In this document: one piece after another, positions 8,672 to 17,509 of the stretch | Numbering within the stretch: position 1 is the first letter of the stretch | How the letters are laid out: every line of letters begins with the position of its first letter | Assembly: GCF_900104265.1 (NCBI RefSeq) | Contig: NZ_FNJJ01000004.1 | Location: 62,001-126,000 of the forward strand | DNA length: 64,000 nucleotides | From: Ectopseudomonas guguanensis | Lineage (GTDB): Bacteria > Pseudomonadota > Gammaproteobacteria > Pseudomonadales > Pseudomonadaceae | Direction of reading: 5' to 3' | Translations under genes and position numbers: made by a program | Notes under the pieces: generated by a model | What the model was told of the DNA's origin: nothing | Seen by the model: only the letters and a program-made list of their open reading frames with translations | Databases searched by the model: none

Positions 8672-8935
8672 TCAACCGATACGGCTGGCGCCAACGCGAT
8701 CCGAGCCATCAGCAGCAACACGATTGGCGCCCACACGATCCGCACCATCAGCAGCGATGCGATTCACGCCCACGCGGTCCGCACCATCGGCAGCGATGCG
8801 ATTCACGCCCACGCGGTCCGCACCATCTTCGGCAACCACCGGGGCATCGAGTTGTTCAACGGAAACCTGCGGCAGGGCGAAAGCGCTGGCGGACAAGGCG
8901 GCGATAACGAAGCTGGCGAGGATTTGCTTTTTCAT
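8672..8935 (-). CDS. Small secreted protein with four 13-residue DRVG repeats
   Basis: The 87-residue product has a clear signal peptide (MKKQILASFVIAALSASAFA), then a short linker, then four consecutive 13-residue units of the type 'AADGADRVGVNRI' (about residues 35-86). The repeat is also visible in DNA as a 39-base period. I recall similar short Pseudomonas proteins rich in 'DGxDRxGxxR' with no established function. The unit carries acidic and basic residues in a fixed pattern and no cysteine, so a periplasmic or extracellular role in binding or assembly is possible but unproven. It is convergent with the dinG-like gene and next to a repeat block. Confidence 0.72.
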   Translation of the reverse strand: MKKQILASFVIAALSASAFALPQVSVEQLDAPVVAEDGADRVGVNRIAADGADRVGVNRIAADGADRVGANRVAADGSDRVGASRIG

Positions 8936-9060
8936 GGTCAGGCTCCTGAGCGGGCTGGAAAGTGGCTACGGAACCTATGCTACTCATATAAATTTGATTA
9001 AAAATCGCAAATAAACAAACAAAACAATCGTATTAATCGATTAATATCACAACAACACGG

Positions 9061-9375
9061 ACCGTAGGGTGCGCCATGCGCACCAATGCACCAATCAGCC
9101 AAGCATCCCACCACTGCGCGATGGATCGACAACCCCGTACAGGCGGTGCGCGCGGCGCACCCTACGGGTTTCCAACAAGACGGAGGGGGCAGGCCGTAGG
9201 GTGCGCCGTGCGCACCAATGCACCAATCAGCCAGGCATCCCACCGCTCGCGCTAATGATCGACACCCAATACAAGCGGTGCGCGCGGCGCACCCTACGGG
9301 GCTCCAACAAGACGGAAAAGATCAGGCCGTAGGGTGCGCCGTGCGCACCAGCACCATTCGAGCTTGCCATCCACG
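9061..9375. repeat. Tandem extragenic palindrome block, period about 132 bases
   Basis: The motif GTAGGGTGCGCC-TGCGCACC begins at 9064, 9196 and 9329, spaced 132 and 133 bases. The inverted partner (GGTGCGCGCGGCGCACCCTA) lies near the end of units one and two. Each unit also shares 'CAATGCACCAATCAGCCA'. This is a tandemly amplified REP-type doublet directly after the creC stop codon. Open frames across it are artefacts of the repeat. Single copies of the motif occur elsewhere in the window (38360, 42616, 60086, 63728). Confidence 0.85.
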
Positions 9376-9380
9376 GTGCC

Positions 9381-10802
9381 CTAGGCCGGCAGTATCAGCC
9401 GCACCTCCACCCCACCTTCAACATTGCCGATACGCAGCTCACCGCCATGCAGTTCGGCCACTTCCTGGACGAAGTTCAGGCCCAGCCCGGTACTCTTGCG
9501 GCCGCCATTGGGGCGCGGCAGGGAGTAGAAGCGTTCGGTCAGTCGATCCAGCGCGTAGTCGGGAATGGCTTCACCCTGGTTGAACAGGCACAAGACGATG
9601 CGCTCGCCCTGGCGCTCGGCGGCGATGCGGATGCGCCCGCCAGGCGGGGTGAAATCCAATGCGTTGTCGAGCAGGTTGGCCAGCGCCTGGCGCAGCAGGA
9701 AACGCTCGCCGCGCAGGTTGAGGCCTGGCGACAGTGCCTGCTCGATTTGCAGATCAGCAGCAGTGATGCGTGCCTGCTGCGCCTGCAGCAGTTCGTCCAC
9801 CAGTGGCGCCAGCGGCACCGCCACACGCTCCTCCAGGCCCTGGCGCTGTTCCACCTGGGCCAGGTGCAGCAGGCGTTCGATCAGGTTCTGCAGGCGCGCA
9901 CTTTCCTGCTGGATATTGGCCACGAAGCGCTGGCGCTGCTCGGCCGGCATATCGCCGTCGAGCAGCTCGGCCGCGCCGCGAATGGCGGCCAGCGGGCTTT
10001 TCAGCTCGTGGGTCAGGGTATGCACATAGCGCTCTACATACGCCTTGCCCTCCAGCTCGGTGCGCATGCGCTCCACCGCCACGGCCAGTTGCCGCAGTTC
10101 GCCGCCACGTACCTGCGGCGCCTCGGCGCGCTGGCCCTCGCTGACCGCCTGGGCGTAGCGGGTAAGCTTGCCCAGCGCGGCGCTGAGCCACCAGGACAGC
10201 AGCGCGCCGATCAGCAGGCCAAGGCCGATCAGCCCGGCGCCAAGCCAGCCCAGGCGCGTCTGCGAACGTTCGATATAGGGCTGCAGGGTACGATTGGGCT
10301 TGGCCACCGAGACCACGCCGATGATGCGCTCGCCATCCCTGATCGGCGCGGCCACGTACATCACCGAGGAATCCGGGTCGTCCGGGTCCTCGCGGGTCGA
10401 ACGCGCGCCGTACTGACCGCGCAGGGTCAGCAGTACGTCGTTCCAGCGCGAATAGTCCTGGCCAACCGCCAGACCGGTGGAATCGAGCAGGACGATGCCC
10501 TGGGCGTCGGTAACGTAGATGCGGTGGTTGACCTCGGCCTTGGTCACGCCCCAGATGCTCGCCTGCGGCTGACGCCGGCCATAGGCCTCCAGCGCCTCGT
10601 GCAGACGGCCCTGGCCAAGGGTGCCGGCCTTGACCTCGTCGCGCAGGATCTCGGCCAGCAGGTTGGCGGTGTCGACCAGGGTCTCCTCGGTGCTCTGGCG
10701 CACGCCGGGGCGGATCTCGTCCATCACCGTACTGAGCACGAACCAGCCGGCCAGACCGACGAAAAGGAAGTAGACGAGAAAGATGCGTACGCCCAGCGGC
10801 AT
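9381..10802 (-). CDS. creC: CreC sensor histidine kinase
   Basis: The 473-residue kinase has an N-terminal membrane helix (about 6-26), a periplasmic sensor region and a second helix (about 188-208, 'LGWLGAGLIGLGLLIGALLSWWL'). It continues with a HAMP-like linker, the H-box 'HTLTHELKSPLAAIRGAAELL', and an ATPase domain with 'NLLDNALDFT' and 'STGLGLNFVQEVAELHGG'. Its position 12 bases after creB and overall design identify CreC, which phosphorylates CreB. The pathway responds to carbon state and envelope or penicillin-binding-protein stress. The expected next gene, creD, is not adjacent; repeats and about 8 kb of other genes follow. Confidence 0.92.
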   Translation of the reverse strand: MPLGVRIFLVYFLFVGLAGWFVLSTVMDEIRPGVRQSTEETLVDTANLLAEILRDEVKAGTLGQGRLHEALEAYGRRQPQASIWGVTKAEVNHRIYVTDAQGIVLLDSTGLAVGQDYSRWNDVLLTLRGQYGARSTREDPDDPDSSVMYVAAPIRDGERIIGVVSVAKPNRTLQPYIERSQTRLGWLGAGLIGLGLLIGALLSWWLSAALGKLTRYAQAVSEGQRAEAPQVRGGELRQLAVAVERMRTELEGKAYVERYVHTLTHELKSPLAAIRGAAELLDGDMPAEQRQRFVANIQQESARLQNLIERLLHLAQVEQRQGLEERVAVPLAPLVDELLQAQQARITAADLQIEQALSPGLNLRGERFLLRQALANLLDNALDFTPPGGRIRIAAERQGERIVLCLFNQGEAIPDYALDRLTERFYSLPRPNGGRKSTGLGLNFVQEVAELHGGELRIGNVEGGVEVRLILPA

Positions 10803-10814
10803 GGTAAGAGCCTC

Positions 10815-11495
10815 TCAGGTTTCTGGCTCGTAGCTGTAGCCCAGGCCGCGATGGGTCTGGATCGGCTCTTCGCTCGGGGCGATGGCGCGCAGCTTGGCGC
10901 GCACACTCTTGATATGGCTGTCGATATTGCGCTCGTAGCCGGCCTCGCTGGCCACCCCGAGGGCGTCGAGCAGTTGCTCGCGGGAAAAGACCCGGCGCGG
11001 CTGGCCAAGCAGGGTGCGCAGCAGACGAAACTCGTGCCGGGTCAGGCTCAGCGCCTGGCCGTGGTAGTGGATGCGAAAGGCGGCATCGTCGATCTGGAAG
11101 GCGCTCGGCGCGGCGGCTTGCGGCGTTTCGCGCGGAGCCACGCGTTTGAGGATGGCCTTGACCCGGGCGGCCACCTCGCGCGGGCTGAAGGGCTTGACCA
11201 CGTAATCGTCGGCACCGATTTCCAGGCCCACCACGCGGTCGATTTCCTCGCTGCGCGCGGTCAGGAAGATCACCGGCACCTCGGAGAAACGGCGCAGGCG
11301 TTTGCACAGTTCGAAGCCGCTGATATCCGGCAGGCCGACATCGAGGATGGCCAGGTCGAAGGCGCCGTTTTCCAGCAGCGTCAGCGCCTCGCCGGCAAGG
11401 CTCGTCCACCGCGTGACGAAGCCTTCGGCCTGCAGGGCATAGACCAGCGTATCGGCAATCGCGGCTTCGTCTTCGACTATGAGTATCTGCGGCAT
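10815..11495 (-). CDS. creB: CreB response regulator, OmpR family
   Basis: This 226-residue protein has a receiver domain (about 1-120) with the phospho-acceptor in 'LAILDVGLPD', conserved 'FLTARSEEID' and 'YVVKPFSPREVAARV'. It also has a winged-helix DNA-binding domain (about 130-222) with 'LSLTRHEFRLLRTLL' and 'VFSREQLLDAL'. CreB activates creD and other genes through tandem TTCAC sites in characterised species. It lies directly upstream of creC on the same strand. The start ATG fits the conserved 'MPQILIVEDE' opening. Confidence 0.93.
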   Translation of the reverse strand: MPQILIVEDEAAIADTLVYALQAEGFVTRWTSLAGEALTLLENGAFDLAILDVGLPDISGFELCKRLRRFSEVPVIFLTARSEEIDRVVGLEIGADDYVVKPFSPREVAARVKAILKRVAPRETPQAAAPSAFQIDDAAFRIHYHGQALSLTRHEFRLLRTLLGQPRRVFSREQLLDALGVASEAGYERNIDSHIKSVRAKLRAIAPSEEPIQTHRGLGYSYEPET

Positions 11496-11758
11496 CGGGC
11501 GTCCTGCACCTTTGGGGCGACGGCGGCAGACTGCCGGGGGGCGGTTCGTGCGTCAAGCGAGCGATAACGCAGGAGGGGCAGGTCGTCGGGGAGATTGGCG
11601 GGTTACACCCGCCCTACGCGACGATCGCCGCTGCCACTGCATGGATGCAGGAGATGGAACGAAGCCGGATGCCGGAGTCGAAAGCGCCTCCCACAAGGCT
11701 TGCCGGTCGCCGCAACCGGATGCAACACGACTTCCCGGATTGCATCCGGGCTACGCGC
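11496..11758. other. Intergenic region with two repeat palindromes
   Basis: This stretch upstream of creB and downstream of the CBS-domain gene holds a GGCGGGTTACACCCGCCCTA palindrome near 11598-11617 and one copy of the GGATTGCATCCGGGCTACG repeat at 11737-11755. No gene is supported. The creB promoter should lie near its right of start (11496-11580). Confidence 0.6.
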
Positions 11759-12199
11759 TTACGGAATCTCGCCGCGGATGTACTGTTCCAACTGGCGGAT
11801 CAGGTCAGCCTGTTCGGCGATGGTTTCCTTGACCAGGTCACCGATGGACAGCAGGCCGATCAGCTCGCCTTCGGCCAGCACCGGCAGGTGGCGCAGGCGG
11901 CGCTCGGTCATCAACTCCATGCAGTGCTGCACGCTATCGCGCGGGCCGACGCTGATCACTTCGCGGGTCATGATTTCGCTGATCTTGGTGTTGAGCAGGG
12001 AGCGCTCGGCCAGCGCCACCTTGCGCACGTAGTCACGCTCGCTGACGATGCCGACCAGGCGCCCACCGGAGAGCACCACCAGCGCACCGATGCCCTTCTC
12101 GGCAAGGATACGCAGACCGTCGAGCAGCGAATCCTCACTGTCGACGCTGTAAACGTAGGCGTGGGCCTTACTGCGAATAACTTCTGCGACGGTTTTCAT
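11759..12199 (-). CDS. Stand-alone CBS-pair protein
   Basis: The 146-residue protein consists of two CBS motifs, about residues 8-64 ('GIGALVVLSGGRLVGIVSERDYVRK') and 75-130 ('RRLRHLPVLAEGELIGLLSIGDLVK'), followed by a short C-terminal helix. CBS pairs bind adenine nucleotides and regulate partner proteins; the motif '(G)IVSERDYVRK' is typical of the small bacterial members. No catalytic domain is present. It is transcribed alone, 59 bases downstream of the chemoreceptor gene. The partner and ligand are not evident. Confidence 0.9.
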   Translation of the reverse strand: MKTVAEVIRSKAHAYVYSVDSEDSLLDGLRILAEKGIGALVVLSGGRLVGIVSERDYVRKVALAERSLLNTKISEIMTREVISVGPRDSVQHCMELMTERRLRHLPVLAEGELIGLLSIGDLVKETIAEQADLIRQLEQYIRGEIP

Positions 12200-12258
12200 G
12201 CGGGCGGCTCCTTATCGTTGTTATCCGTTTTTAGCAGAGTTGGCCGCCGCGGTCAGCC

Positions 12259-14289
12259 TCAGTCGAGGCTGAATCGCCCGGTATTGCGCGCCAGCCCCTC
12301 GCTGCCCCTGCGCAGTTGCTCGGCGGCACTGCTCACCGCCTGGGCGCCATCGAGCAGTTGCCCGGCAGCCTGATCGACCTGCTGGATATTGCCGCTGACC
12401 TCGTCGGCCGTGGCCGCCTGCTGCTCGGCGGCAGTGGCGATCTGCGCCAGACGGTCGCTGACGCGCTGCACCGAGTCGACGATGTTCTGCAGTTCGTCGC
12501 CCATCGCCAGCACGCTGCCGATGTCGCCATCGGCCTGGTTGCAGGCTTCCTCCATCAGGGTGACCGACTGGCCGACCACGCGCTGCAGGTTCTCCACGGT
12601 CTGGGCGATTTCCTGGGTAGAATCCTGGGTGCGCCTGGACAGCGAGCGCACCTCGTCGGCGACCACGGCGAAGCCGCGCCCGGCCTCGCCTGCGCGTGCG
12701 GCTTCGATGGCGGCGTTGAGCGCCAGCAGGTTGGTCTGCTCGGCGATGCCCTTGATCACCTCGACCACGCGGTTGATCTGCTGGGTCTGTTCGCGCAGCT
12801 GCTGCAGGGCCGCGGCGCTGTCGCCCAGGCGGCTGCTGAGCTGGCGCATGCTGGCGCTGGTGCGCTCGCTGCGCTGGTTGCTGCCGAGCGCCACCTCGCG
12901 GGTCTGCTGCGCCTCCATGGCGGCCTGCTCGCAACTTTGCGCGACGCTCTGTGCGGTCGCGGCCATCTGCGTCGCCGCGGTGGCAATCTGGCTCATCTGC
13001 GCCTGCTGCTGCTCGACGGCGTCCAGCGCATCGCGCGCCTGGCCACCCAGCAGCTGCACCGTGGCGTCGAGTTGCCGGCTTTCATGATTGACGCCTTGCA
13101 GCGAGTCGCGCATCTGCTCCACCGCGGTATTCAGTGCCTGGGCGATGGCAGCCAGGTCGTCGCGGCCGTTGACCTGCATGCGCACGCGCAGGTCGCCGTC
13201 ACGCAGGCTGCGCGCTGCATCTATGATGTTGCTGGTACCGATGCGGATCGAGGCGTTCAGGCACAGCAGCACGTACATGGCCAGCAGGGTGAGGGCGACG
13301 AAGGCACCGATCACCTCGATCATCGCCTGCAACGCCTGCTGCCGATAGTCGTCGAGGCTGGCGCCGAACTGCTGATAGAGCGCCTGCTGCAGGGCCTGCA
13401 ACTGGCCTTCGAGGGCTTCGACGCGCTGCACGAACTGCTCGGGCGACAGCCCCATGGGGCTGGCCTCGAACATGTCCCGATCGATCTGCGCGAGGAAGTC
13501 GTCGAATGCCTTGAGCGAGGCGTCGAACGGTGCACTCAGCTGGCGCATGGCCTGCGGCGCTTCGCGCGACAGGGTGGTTTGCGCCTTGACCAGCTGCGCG
13601 CGCTGTTCGTCCAGGCCGCGCCGCAGGTCGCGGATCAGCACGCGGCTCTGCAGGGTGAAATGCTGCGAGACCACGGCGCCATGGCCCTGCGCGGCGAAGG
13701 TGCCGAGCTGTTCGAGCAGCCGCGGCATGATGTAGGTGATCTGCTCCATCATCAGGTAGGTGTCGAGGCGCGGATCGAGAATCAGCGTGCTGTCGGTGGC
13801 CACCTGCTCGCGCAGGGCGATCAGGTAGAGCAGCGCCTTCTGGTAGCGCTCCAGGGCATCGGGCAGCGGCACCCTGGTCAGACCGGCCGCGCGCAGGCCA
13901 TCGCGCTCGCCCTGCAGGGCCCGGAAGTGCTGCCGTGCCTGATCGCTGATCAGGTTGCTCTGCAGCGGCTCGGCCGCCTGCTGCAGGGCCTCGTCGAGCT
14001 GCGCCTCGCGCTGCAGCAGCAGGCCCTCGGCAGCCTTGTCGGTACCCTTCCAGCGCGCCAGCAGGGTGCGCTGGGCGATCAGCTCGTGCTGCACGCGCGC
14101 CATGCGCTCGAGCGCTTGCGCGCCTTCCACCTCATGGTCGATCGATTGCAGGCGGGACAGGTAGTCGGTGCCGATGATCCACAGCGCGTAACCGAGCGGC
14201 AGCGCGAACAACAGAAACACCAGCTGGAACTTGTGGGCAAAACTGAAACGCTGTAGCAGCCGTACACCCGGCTTGAGTACTCCCGTCAT
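12259..14289 (-). CDS. Methyl-accepting chemotaxis protein with helical sensor domain
   Basis: The 676-residue receptor has a membrane helix near 20-42, a large all-helical periplasmic domain (about 43-320), a second helix (about 322-345), a HAMP domain ('[26 protein letters not shown]') and a cytoplasmic signalling hairpin. The hairpin tip reads '[20 protein letters not shown]' with '[19 protein letters not shown]', the CheA/CheW contact region. The periplasmic segment with '[19 protein letters not shown]' resembles NIT-like or other long helical-bundle sensors; the ligand cannot be assigned. No che genes are nearby, so it is an orphan receptor feeding a distant array. Confidence 0.93.
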   Translation of the reverse strand: MTGVLKPGVRLLQRFSFAHKFQLVFLLFALPLGYALWIIGTDYLSRLQSIDHEVEGAQALERMARVQHELIAQRTLLARWKGTDKAAEGLLLQREAQLDEALQQAAEPLQSNLISDQARQHFRALQGERDGLRAAGLTRVPLPDALERYQKALLYLIALREQVATDSTLILDPRLDTYLMMEQITYIMPRLLEQLGTFAAQGHGAVVSQHFTLQSRVLIRDLRRGLDEQRAQLVKAQTTLSREAPQAMRQLSAPFDASLKAFDDFLAQIDRDMFEASPMGLSPEQFVQRVEALEGQLQALQQALYQQFGASLDDYRQQALQAMIEVIGAFVALTLLAMYVLLCLNASIRIGTSNIIDAARSLRDGDLRVRMQVNGRDDLAAIAQALNTAVEQMRDSLQGVNHESRQLDATVQLLGGQARDALDAVEQQQAQMSQIATAATQMAATAQSVAQSCEQAAMEAQQTREVALGSNQRSERTSASMRQLSSRLGDSAAALQQLREQTQQINRVVEVIKGIAEQTNLLALNAAIEAARAGEAGRGFAVVADEVRSLSRRTQDSTQEIAQTVENLQRVVGQSVTLMEEACNQADGDIGSVLAMGDELQNIVDSVQRVSDRLAQIATAAEQQAATADEVSGNIQQVDQAAGQLLDGAQAVSSAAEQLRRGSEGLARNTGRFSLD

Positions 14290-14450
14290 AGCGACACCTC
14301 AGCGACCTAAAGGGCCTACAGGCCTGGCAAAGAATTGCACGTAGCAAAAAGCAGGCCCGACGCCCCTGTCGGCAGGAAGTCGTTACTGGGCACTCTCCAC
14401 GAGTGTAATGGCCAATGACTATCAGCCTTTTCTGAAATGCGACAATTTAC

Positions 14451-14969
14451 TCAGCATTGCGGACGATCACGGGTGTAGCGCTCGGCCGGATCCACCGCTG
14501 CACCAAGATCGCGCATGGCACTGGCACCGATCAGCAGCGGATAGCGGAAGGTGCTGCGGTCGGTCAGGTTGACCTCGATGGTGCGCTGCTCTGCGCCCAG
14601 GCAGATCGGCATCTCGATCACCGGACGTTGCGAGTAGGCGACCTCCTGAACCTCGGCGTCGCTCTCTTCGGCGCGTTTCTTGATCTCGGCGATGCGCACC
14701 AGGGGGTGTTCGTAGACGGTGTCTTCGGCGCCCTCCACCGCCAGGCGGAAACGTACCCAGTCTTCGCCATCGCGCTTGAAGGGCTCGATGTCCTTGGCCG
14801 ACAGCGACGCGGTCATGGCGCCGGTGTCCATCTTGGCCTTGAGGGTCTGGCCGAGGGCGGGGAGCTTGATCAGCTCGTAGCGGCCATAGAGATCGGGTTG
14901 CTGGTTGGCCATGGTCGGCAGGCTGATTGCAGCGGCCAGCAGAAACAGGGCGTATTTCAAGGTCGGCAC
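14451..14969 (-). CDS. RimK-locus retropepsin-like aspartic protease family protein
   Basis: The 172-residue protein has a signal peptide (to about residue 21, 'SLPTMA'), then a retropepsin-like fold beginning with 'LKAKMDTGAMTASLSAKDIEPF', the D-T-G-A active-site motif of the DUF785 family once called ATP-dependent zinc protease. 'FRYPLLIGASAMRDLG' is the conserved second half. Such proteins act as periplasmic aspartic proteases or scaffolds; I recall a homologue in the P. aeruginosa cre neighbourhood. It is a single gene ending before a non-coding stretch upstream of the chemoreceptor. Confidence 0.88.
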   Translation of the reverse strand: MPTLKYALFLLAAAISLPTMANQQPDLYGRYELIKLPALGQTLKAKMDTGAMTASLSAKDIEPFKRDGEDWVRFRLAVEGAEDTVYEHPLVRIAEIKKRAEESDAEVQEVAYSQRPVIEMPICLGAEQRTIEVNLTDRSTFRYPLLIGASAMRDLGAAVDPAERYTRDRPQC

Positions 14970-15041
14970 TCCTGTGCAGGGAAAGTCCCGTTATCCGACT
15001 GCCCCAGCCCGGTGGTGTTCCCCCTCAAGGATGACAAAGCG

Positions 15042-16283
15042 TTACCGCCGGGGTCGCTGCTGGGGCATGCCGCTCCAGAGTTCATCGAGGTGTTCGAAGC
15101 CCCAGGCTGCCGCCGACTCGCGACCGACAATGCGGTCCTGAGCGGTCGGTTTGCTCAAGTCGATCACCACCGGCGGAATCTGCACCCTGGACTTGGCCAG
15201 GAAGAAGGCCTTCACCTTGGGCACGAGCAGGGATTTGGCATTCTGCTCCAGCACCACCGCCAGACGCCCGCTCTCCAGACGCACCAGCGCGCCGACCGGA
15301 TAGATGCCTACGGCCTTGACGAAGGCCTGGAACACCGCCTCGTCGAAATGCCCCTTCCACTCGGCCATCTTGCGAATCGACTCGGCCGGGTCCCAGCCCG
15401 CCTTGTAGGGGCGATTGGAGGTGATGGCGTCGTACACGTCGCACACTGCGCCCATCCTGGCGAACAGGCTGATCTGCTCGCCCTGCAGGCCATGCGGGTA
15501 ACCGCTGCCGTCGACCTTCTCGTGGTGGTGCAGGCAGACATCCAGCACCAGCGCGCTGACCTGCCTGCCGGCCCGAAGAATCTCGCCGCCCGCCTCAGGA
15601 TGGCGGCGTACCGCCGAGAACTCGGCGTCGCTGAGCTTGCCGGGCTTGTTCAGCACGTCGTGATCGATGGCCATCTTGCCCACATCGTGCAGCAGCCCGG
15701 CCAGACCGGCCTCGCGCACCACCCCCTCACCCAGGCCAAGCTGGCGGGCCAGGGCGATCATCAGCGCACAGACCGCCACCGAATGCATGTAGGTGTATTC
15801 ATCGGCATGCTTGAGCCGCGCCAGGCTGATCAGGGCATTGGGATGGCGCATCACCGAGTCGGAGATTTCCGCCACCAGCGACTCGGCCTGTTCGAAATCC
15901 AGCGCCTTGCCCATGCGCGCATCGCTGAACATGCTGATGACCGCCTGCTTGGAGCGAGCGCACAGCTTGGCGGCGCGCTCCAGTTCGAGATCCATCGGGG
16001 CGCTCGGCGCAGGGCTGCGCGGCTGTACCGCCGCCATCAGCGTGGCCTCGACCTCCTTCTGTGCCTCTGCCTCGCTACGGGCAACGGCACCGGCCTCGAC
16101 ATCCAGGCCCTTGCTGACGTCGATCCACAGCTCGCTGATGCTGCTGGCCTGGATGCGCCGCAGGTCCTGGGGAGAATCGAGAAGGAATTTCGACTTCCAG
16201 AACGGATGATCCATCCATGACCCGCAAAACTCCTGGATGTACATGCCGATGCGCAGATCGGCCACCGCAATGCGTTTCAACAT
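15042..16283 (-). CDS. HD-GYP phosphodiesterase with DUF3391 domain
   Basis: The frame opens at 16334, but the conserved family start 'MLKRIAVADLRIGMYI' corresponds to 16283, giving 413 residues; a GGGGGG-preceded ATG at 16334 is a possible longer form. The N-terminal DUF3391 (about 1-130) is followed by an HD-GYP domain with 'HSVAVCALMIALARQLG', 'AGLLHDVGKMAIDHDVLNKPG', 'HHHEKVDGSGYPHGLQG' and 'AICDVYDA'-like 'GAVCDVYDAITSNRPY'. The HD pair and the GYP motif are intact, so it should hydrolyse cyclic-di-GMP. It diverges from the acyltransferase gene. Confidence 0.9.
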   Translation of the reverse strand: MLKRIAVADLRIGMYIQEFCGSWMDHPFWKSKFLLDSPQDLRRIQASSISELWIDVSKGLDVEAGAVARSEAEAQKEVEATLMAAVQPRSPAPSAPMDLELERAAKLCARSKQAVISMFSDARMGKALDFEQAESLVAEISDSVMRHPNALISLARLKHADEYTYMHSVAVCALMIALARQLGLGEGVVREAGLAGLLHDVGKMAIDHDVLNKPGKLSDAEFSAVRRHPEAGGEILRAGRQVSALVLDVCLHHHEKVDGSGYPHGLQGEQISLFARMGAVCDVYDAITSNRPYKAGWDPAESIRKMAEWKGHFDEAVFQAFVKAVGIYPVGALVRLESGRLAVVLEQNAKSLLVPKVKAFFLAKSRVQIPPVVIDLSKPTAQDRIVGRESAAAWGFEHLDELWSGMPQQRPRR

Positions 16284-16473
16284 CGAAATCATCCAGATCA
16301 GATTGGCAGGGGTTCGACCGCGACGCCTGTGCATCGTCGAACGCCCCCCTTACATTGCACACCGATCAGCATCGACCCCTTCGAGGAAAATGGCCATAGG
16401 CCAGTAGTCGCAATTTTGAGACAAAACCTTCAGGTGCTTATGATGGCCGCTTCGCGCCCGCCAAGGAGTTGAT

Positions 16474-17364
16474 ATGCGTCCCGTGCTGACCGGCCTGTTC
16501 AATATAGCCCTGCTGCTGAGCAACACCCTGCTGCTGATCGGCCCGCTGCTGCTGATCGCCCTGGCCAAGTTCGTGCTGCCAGGCCAGGCCGCGCGCGACG
16601 CCTGTTCGCGCGGGGTGATGTGGGTGGCCGAGTTCTGGGCGGAGAACTGCAAACGCATCTTCGCCCTGCTGACCCCGACCCATTGGGACATCCGCGGTAC
16701 TGCCGAGCTGCGCCGCGACCGCTCCTACCTGGTGATCAGCAATCACCAGTCCTGGGTCGATATCCCGGCGCTGGTGCAGGCCTTCAACCGCAAGACGCCC
16801 TATTTCAAGTTCTTCCTCAAGCAGCAGCTGATCTGGGTGCCCTTTCTCGGCCTGGCCTTCTGGGCGCTCGACTACCCCTTCATGAAGCGCTACTCCAAGG
16901 CCTTTCTGCAAAAGAATCCGCACATGAAGGGCAAGGACCTGGAAATCACCAAGGCCGCCTGCGAGAAGTTCAAGCGCCTGCCGGTGACCGTGGTCAACTA
17001 CCTCGAAGGCACCCGTTTCACCCCGGCCAAGCAGGCGCAGCAGGCTTCGCCCTACCGCTACCTGCTCAAGCCCAAGGCCGGCGGTGTGGCCTTCGTGCTC
17101 GCTACCTTGGGTGAGCAGATCGACGCCGTACTGGATGTCACCCTGGTCTACCCCGGCGAGCAGGTGCCGGGCTTCTGGGCGCTGCTCAGCGGCCAGGTGC
17201 CGAAGGTGATCATGGATATCCGCACCCTCGCGCTCGATCCGGCGCTGTATCAGGGCGATTACGAGAACGACCCGGCCTTCCGCCTGCAGATGCAGGACTG
17301 GGTTTCCGACCTCTGGCTGGCCAAGGACAAGCGCATCGAACAGCTGCGCAGCGAGGCCGACTGA
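16474..17364 (+). CDS. PlsC/YihG-type membrane acyltransferase
   Basis: The 296-residue protein has an N-terminal membrane helix (about 8-32), then the lysophosphatidate acyltransferase motifs: 'NHQSWVD' (the HX4D catalytic motif), 'YFKFFLKQQLIWVPFLG', 'YLEGTRFTP' (EGTR motif) and a late 'DVTLVYPG'. This is the YihG/PatB subgroup, secondary 1-acyl-glycerol-3-phosphate or ornithine-lipid type acyltransferases of Pseudomonas. It would remodel membrane phospholipids at the inner membrane. It is divergent from the HD-GYP gene and convergent with fdhA. Confidence 0.9.
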   Translation: MRPVLTGLFNIALLLSNTLLLIGPLLLIALAKFVLPGQAARDACSRGVMWVAEFWAENCKRIFALLTPTHWDIRGTAELRRDRSYLVISNHQSWVDIPALVQAFNRKTPYFKFFLKQQLIWVPFLGLAFWALDYPFMKRYSKAFLQKNPHMKGKDLEITKAACEKFKRLPVTVVNYLEGTRFTPAKQAQQASPYRYLLKPKAGGVAFVLATLGEQIDAVLDVTLVYPGEQVPGFWALLSGQVPKVIMDIRTLALDPALYQGDYENDPAFRLQMQDWVSDLWLAKDKRIEQLRSEAD

Positions 17365-17374
17365 GGCCGGGCAG

Positions 17375-17400
17375 AAAAAAGGGAGCCCGAGGGCTCCCGA
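17375..17400 (-). terminator. Intrinsic terminator downstream of fdhA
   Basis: A perfect GGGAGCCC-GA-GGGCTCCC hairpin (17381-17398) is followed on the minus strand by TTTTTT. It is oriented for transcripts of the sox-purU-fdhA operon and lies about 110 bases beyond the fdhA stop. Confidence 0.85.
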
Positions 17401-17509
17401 AGAGAAGGCGCGGACCAATGCGCCTGGCAATAAACCTGTCTGCGACGCGCACAGCGCGCCGCCAGCGCAACTGCTGGCCCGCAACAGCGCCGGGCCATGC
17501 AGCTCGGCA

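Noticed and set aside
8690-8830. CRISPR-like periodic repeats
   Set aside because: The 39-base period has no unique spacers and encodes an in-frame 13-residue protein repeat.
9069-9583. Short open frames with repeated 'QCTNQP' peptides
   Set aside because: They are translations of the tandem extragenic repeat and lack start signals.
9447-11567. A 706-codon plus-strand frame opposite creC and creB
   Set aside because: Shadow of two clear two-component genes; no domain recognised.
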